Source: Lachnospiraceae bacterium
Lineage (GTDB): Bacteria > Bacillota > Clostridia > Lachnospirales > Lachnospiraceae
NCBI GenBank assembly: GCA_021770345.1
Contig: JAETRD010000020.1
Span: 1-56,611 of the forward strand
Direction: 5' to 3'
Length of the DNA stretch: 56,611 nt
Of the stretch, positions 53,635 through 56,611 are shown piece after piece; position 1 is the stretch's first letter; each line of letters opens with the position of its first letter. The notes under the pieces were generated by a model, which searched no databases, was not told the origin of the DNA, and saw only the letters and a list, made by a program, of their open reading frames with translations. Made by a program: the position numbers and the translations under genes.

Positions 53635-54402
53635 TTAGTTCAGATTGTACGCTGATAACGTATCGGTGCTGTTTTGAGCTGCCGTAAGATAGCGGTCAGC
53701 TTCACACTCCCTTAAAACCTCAGCTTTGATGGAGGACGTATCTGCATCTTCCGTAACGCTAAAAGTAATAAAGTTCATATTACAGAGCATTTTTATTACA
53801 TTTCCGCCGATTGTCTCACCCTTTTCATTTGTGGTATCCACTGCCGCCGCTGTCGGCGTTTCTCTTGTGAGATAACAGATAAGCGGATTTACAATATCCG
53901 CCTCGAGGATTGTCTCTTTTACATCCGTCCTTACTCCGATTCCGTTCCTTTCAAACAAGTGAATTAAAAAAATAGGAATCTGGTCACAGGAAAACGGTTC
54001 CACCCCGCTGTCTCTCCTGCGCCACTTCCCAATACGCGCCCACATCAACCGCAGTTCCGGGTCGTCGTATGTGGGGAATGTAACCGTAAGCAGCGCAAGT
54101 TCCGGATTTAATGCGTCAAACGATAATTCCACGTGTGCCTTTGTGCAGTTATAAATAATATCCGCATTTTTATCCGCAGGTTTCCCACCGCCTGCCGGGG
54201 TATCATAAGTCTGGTATGTTAAGATTGCTTTCGACTGCCCCGCATCGTCTTTTCCGGAAAGCCTTTCGCAGAAAACTCTGACGTCCTCAAGTGTTAAAGG
54301 CGGGCAGCCGCCTGCGGTGTCTGAATTATTTCTTGCATCCTCCGGAGAAGAAGCAGCCCCGCCGTATTCCGTATTGTCTAAATATTTGCTCCAATCATCC
54401 AT
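53635..54402 (-). CDS. Unrecognised protein of the conjugation operon
   Basis: 255 residues, AGAGGA before ATG 54402. No signal peptide and no membrane span. The N-terminal 35 residues are polar and disordered-looking. The middle reads 'VELSFDALNPELALLTVTFP' and LRLMWARIGKWRRRDSG, strand-rich; the rest has mixed alpha/beta text without a known motif. It sits between the VirB4-type ATPase and the peptidase, so a transfer-apparatus role is likely. Function not assigned. Confidence 0.7.
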   Translation of the reverse strand: MDDWSKYLDNTEYGGAASSPEDARNNSDTAGGCPPLTLEDVRVFCERLSGKDDAGQSKAILTYQTYDTPAGGGKPADKNADIIYNCTKAHVELSFDALNPELALLTVTFPTYDDPELRLMWARIGKWRRRDSGVEPFSCDQIPIFLIHLFERNGIGVRTDVKETILEADIVNPLICYLTRETPTAAAVDTTNEKGETIGGNVIKMLCNMNFITFSVTEDADTSSIKAEVLRECEADRYLTAAQNSTDTLSAYNLN

Positions 54403-54462
54403 AATAAAATCCTCTCGTAAAATTATTGGCTTACCGTCTGATATACGGCAGGTATGAGGCGG

Positions 54463-56277
54463 CTATGCCGCCCCGTCTTCCCCTGCTTTCGTGGACATAA
54501 TTTTATAAAGACTGGTGTTTTTCGGAAATTCATCCTCGAATGGGAGGCACTGCCCGCCTGTATAGATAAGTCCGTGTCCTGACTCCACATTTGTCACATA
54601 TTCCATATCTCCTTTTGACAAATGCAGGATTTCCTGCAAAACATTCCTGTCCATCAGTGAGAGGTTTAACATGTAAACAAACGACGTGTTATTGATAACT
54701 GCCCTTGCCTCCGGGGATGTGAGAAGTTCATCTGTATTCTGTGTAATTCCGGTCGGAACACCAAAATATTTGCGGGCGCGTTTCCAGACGGTCTTAATAA
54801 ATTCAGCTGTAGACGCATTGGATAAAAGCAGATGAAACTCGTCGATATAAAACCATGTCCATCTGTCCTTCTGGCGGTTCTCGACCATCTTATTCCACAC
54901 CTCATTCGCACAGACCTTTAAGCCCAGTTCCATCAGGTTTGTGCCGATACTTGAGATGTCGTAAATAATAAGACATGAATCAACGTCAACATTGGTTCTG
55001 TGCGCGAATGTATCAAATGCGCCGGTTGTATAGGTTTCCATCACAAGCGCAAGGTTCTGCGCTTCTGCTTCCGGTTGGCTTAAAAGAACATCAAAAAGAT
55101 TCTGCATGGTCGGACAGTATGACCTGTCAATAGTGCGTTTTCTTCCGGTTCTGTCGGGCGGAAGCTCCGCCAGATGTTCAAGATACGGATGATAAATCTG
55201 GTGTATGCATCTGTCTACGATGGACCGCTGTGTCGGAGTGAGTCTTGCGCCGTTTCCCATCATTGTCTCAAGCATTCCGCAAATAAAATCAATTTTCATT
55301 GCAACAGGATTTAAGTCCTTGTCATAACTGTTGTCAATATTAAGGTCAAACGGATTGATATATACACCGTTGCCCGGGGAGATTTTGATAACCGTTCCGT
55401 CAAAGGCGCCCGCCAAAACGGAATATTCTCCATCCGGGTCAATAATGTAGACATCTGCATCCTTATTTAAGATAACCGATGTCATTTCGCGCTTCGAGCT
55501 GAACGATTTCCCCGAACCGGACGCGCCAAGCACCAGTCCGTTATAGTTCTGACCTCTTGCTCTGTCGTAGATGATAAGGGATTTATTGATTGCATTTACG
55601 CCATAATAAATACCGTTTTTATCAAACTGGTTTACCTCGTCAAACGGCAGGAATACACTTAAGGATTCCGTTGTCATAAGACGGTTGGCAAATAACTTAT
55701 CATGGCCTAACGCAAGTGAGGTCATTAATCCGCGCTCCTGCTGCTCGAGCAGTGATTTTATGGAACTCATGTACTTTGCCGCGCTGTCTTTTATGATTTT
55801 TGACTGCTCTTTTAAAATGTCTTCATCCTCTGCAAAGTGACACATGCACAAAGACATGAAGAAAAGCCTCTGGTCGCGGTTTAAAATATCTTCCTGTAAC
55901 ATTTCAATTTCCTCTTTTGCCCGCAGGAGGTCTGCGTTGATAAAGCGCGGGTCTTTTCCCTTTGAACTGCGCTCGTCCTGCTTTCCTTCCACTTCCCCAT
56001 TGATATTGACTGATTGGTTGTGTACCTTTCTGATTGCTTCTGACTGGTCCATCGCAGTGATATGCATTGTGATTACGGACTCAAAGCTTACGGAAGTAAG
56101 TGTCGGCAGAAAATTGGTATCCATCCAGTTCGCAATACCGTCTAAATACATGACCTGCCCCACCCGTATGTCAAGCCCACGACAAAAAAATTTATAACTT
56201 TTTTGAGAATTTCCGGGCAGCCGTATAGCTGCCCGTAGCTGTTTAATACGGTATTCATGGCTCATGCCTCCTTTCAC
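54463..56277 (-). CDS. VirB4-type conjugation ATPase, N-terminal part missing
   Basis: 604 residues. Walker A GLVLGASGSGKSFSSKREM, Walker B TWFYIDEFHLLLSN, and the late motif ITQNTDELLTSPEARAVINN are all present, so the ATPase domain is complete. Related proteins are about 780-800 residues. The first 230 or so residues are absent, and homology seems to begin near LDIRVGQVMYLDGIANWMDT. The first residues (MSHEYRIKQLRAAIRLP...) come from foreign sequence after a recombinase gene. GTG 56277 overlaps the recombinase stop (GTGA), but a ribosome site lies downstream of it. Probably nonfunctional. Confidence 0.78.
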   Translation of the reverse strand: MKGGMSHEYRIKQLRAAIRLPGNSQKSYKFFCRGLDIRVGQVMYLDGIANWMDTNFLPTLTSVSFESVITMHITAMDQSEAIRKVHNQSVNINGEVEGKQDERSSKGKDPRFINADLLRAKEEIEMLQEDILNRDQRLFFMSLCMCHFAEDEDILKEQSKIIKDSAAKYMSSIKSLLEQQERGLMTSLALGHDKLFANRLMTTESLSVFLPFDEVNQFDKNGIYYGVNAINKSLIIYDRARGQNYNGLVLGASGSGKSFSSKREMTSVILNKDADVYIIDPDGEYSVLAGAFDGTVIKISPGNGVYINPFDLNIDNSYDKDLNPVAMKIDFICGMLETMMGNGARLTPTQRSIVDRCIHQIYHPYLEHLAELPPDRTGRKRTIDRSYCPTMQNLFDVLLSQPEAEAQNLALVMETYTTGAFDTFAHRTNVDVDSCLIIYDISSIGTNLMELGLKVCANEVWNKMVENRQKDRWTWFYIDEFHLLLSNASTAEFIKTVWKRARKYFGVPTGITQNTDELLTSPEARAVINNTSFVYMLNLSLMDRNVLQEILHLSKGDMEYVTNVESGHGLIYTGGQCLPFEDEFPKNTSLYKIMSTKAGEDGAA

Positions 56278-56611
56278 GGTTTTTCTGTTCCTAAAAAGTC
56301 CTGCGTCACATATTCAATTTCAATCCGGTCTCCCGGAAAGATATAGACCTTACTGATAAGCCGATCAATCAGGGCTTGCGTCAGAGTGTCAGCACTGCCC
56401 ACTTCCTGAACGATTTCACGCTGTCTCAGTCTTACCTCGTAATCACTTTGTATCTGTTTCGTCTGTGCGGTAATAGCGGCATGGATATTCTTTGCCTTTG
56501 CCTGTACCAGCTCCGCATCATATACCGCTTTCCGCTCCCGGTAGGTTTCCAGGTCAATCTCTCCAAGTGCATACTGTTCATAGAGCTGTCGTTTGCTGTC
56601 CTGGATAGAGC
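56274..56611 (-). CDS. Large serine recombinase, C-terminal 111 residues
   Basis: An open frame from the window edge to TGA at 56276-56274. The text is QLYEQYALGEIDLETYRERK, an Arg/Lys/Glu-rich coiled coil, then LIDRLISKVYIFPGDRIEIE. This is the C-terminal DUF4368-type end of TnpX/TndX-like transposon recombinases. Such genes usually lie at the end of their element with the 3' end near the junction, which fits an insertion into the virB4-like gene just downstream. Confidence 0.82.
   Translation of the reverse strand, partial: SIQDSKRQLYEQYALGEIDLETYRERKAVYDAELVQAKAKNIHAAITAQTKQIQSDYEVRLRQREIVQEVGSADTLTQALIDRLISKVYIFPGDRIEIEYVTQDFLGTEKP

Overview
The window reads like a moderately GC-rich chromosome of a Clostridia member, most likely a gut Lachnospiraceae. 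Evidence is the Firmicute-type GalT, GatCAB with a T-box leader, DUF1836 and YerC/TrpR-like regulators, two chemoreceptors, GHKL/LytTR signalling and strong AGGAGG ribosome sites. The host genes are visibly richer in GC than the mobile segments at the left end (1-7.6 kb).

Left end, 1-7666: accreted mobile DNA. It holds a RhuM-family gene cut by the window edge, short ORFs and a hairpin cluster. An IS3-family element (1944-3282) has landed on the start codon of a lost recombinase gene. Next is a compact islet of about 4.1 kb (3578-7666) inserted at the 3' end of the rRNA methyltransferase gene rlmD/rumA. It is bounded by a 30-bp duplicated core inside a longer direct repeat of about 295 bp. 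It carries a short serine recombinase and a three-gene operon: a KwaA-like membrane protein, a KwaB-like DUF4868 protein, and a protein with a PD-(D/E)xK-like nuclease signature. This looks like a Kiwa-type antiphage module with a third component and is the strongest candidate for an undescribed system.

Core genome, 7.6-50 kb: rlmD, pcrA, DUF1836 and YerC regulators, a CPBP protease, an aminotransferase-hisC pair, galK-galT, a secreted CAP/SCP protein, a PadR-regulated flavodoxin-SCP2-membrane fusion, a RelB/PIN toxin-antitoxin pair, a decayed GH53 galactanase, an L,D-transpeptidase, a PAP2 protein, a LytTR/GHKL two-component pair flanked by hairpin arrays, and a circularly permuted GH3 glucosidase. 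A T-box-controlled operon carries an aspartate--tRNA(Asn) ligase, a NUDIX protein, a GNAT-GatC fusion, GatA and GatB. Together these make Asn-tRNA (and/or Gln-tRNA) by transamidation. An ABC exporter, a Septu-like ATPase/HNH pair with a frameshifted HNH gene, and two divergently placed, convergently transcribed methyl-accepting chemotaxis proteins follow.

Right end, 50-56.6 kb: part of a conjugative element read on the minus strand. It holds a large NlpC/P60-type conjugation protein, an unrecognised gene, and a VirB4-type ATPase. The VirB4 N-terminal part is missing and is replaced by the 3' end of a large serine recombinase gene, which suggests one mobile element nested in another.
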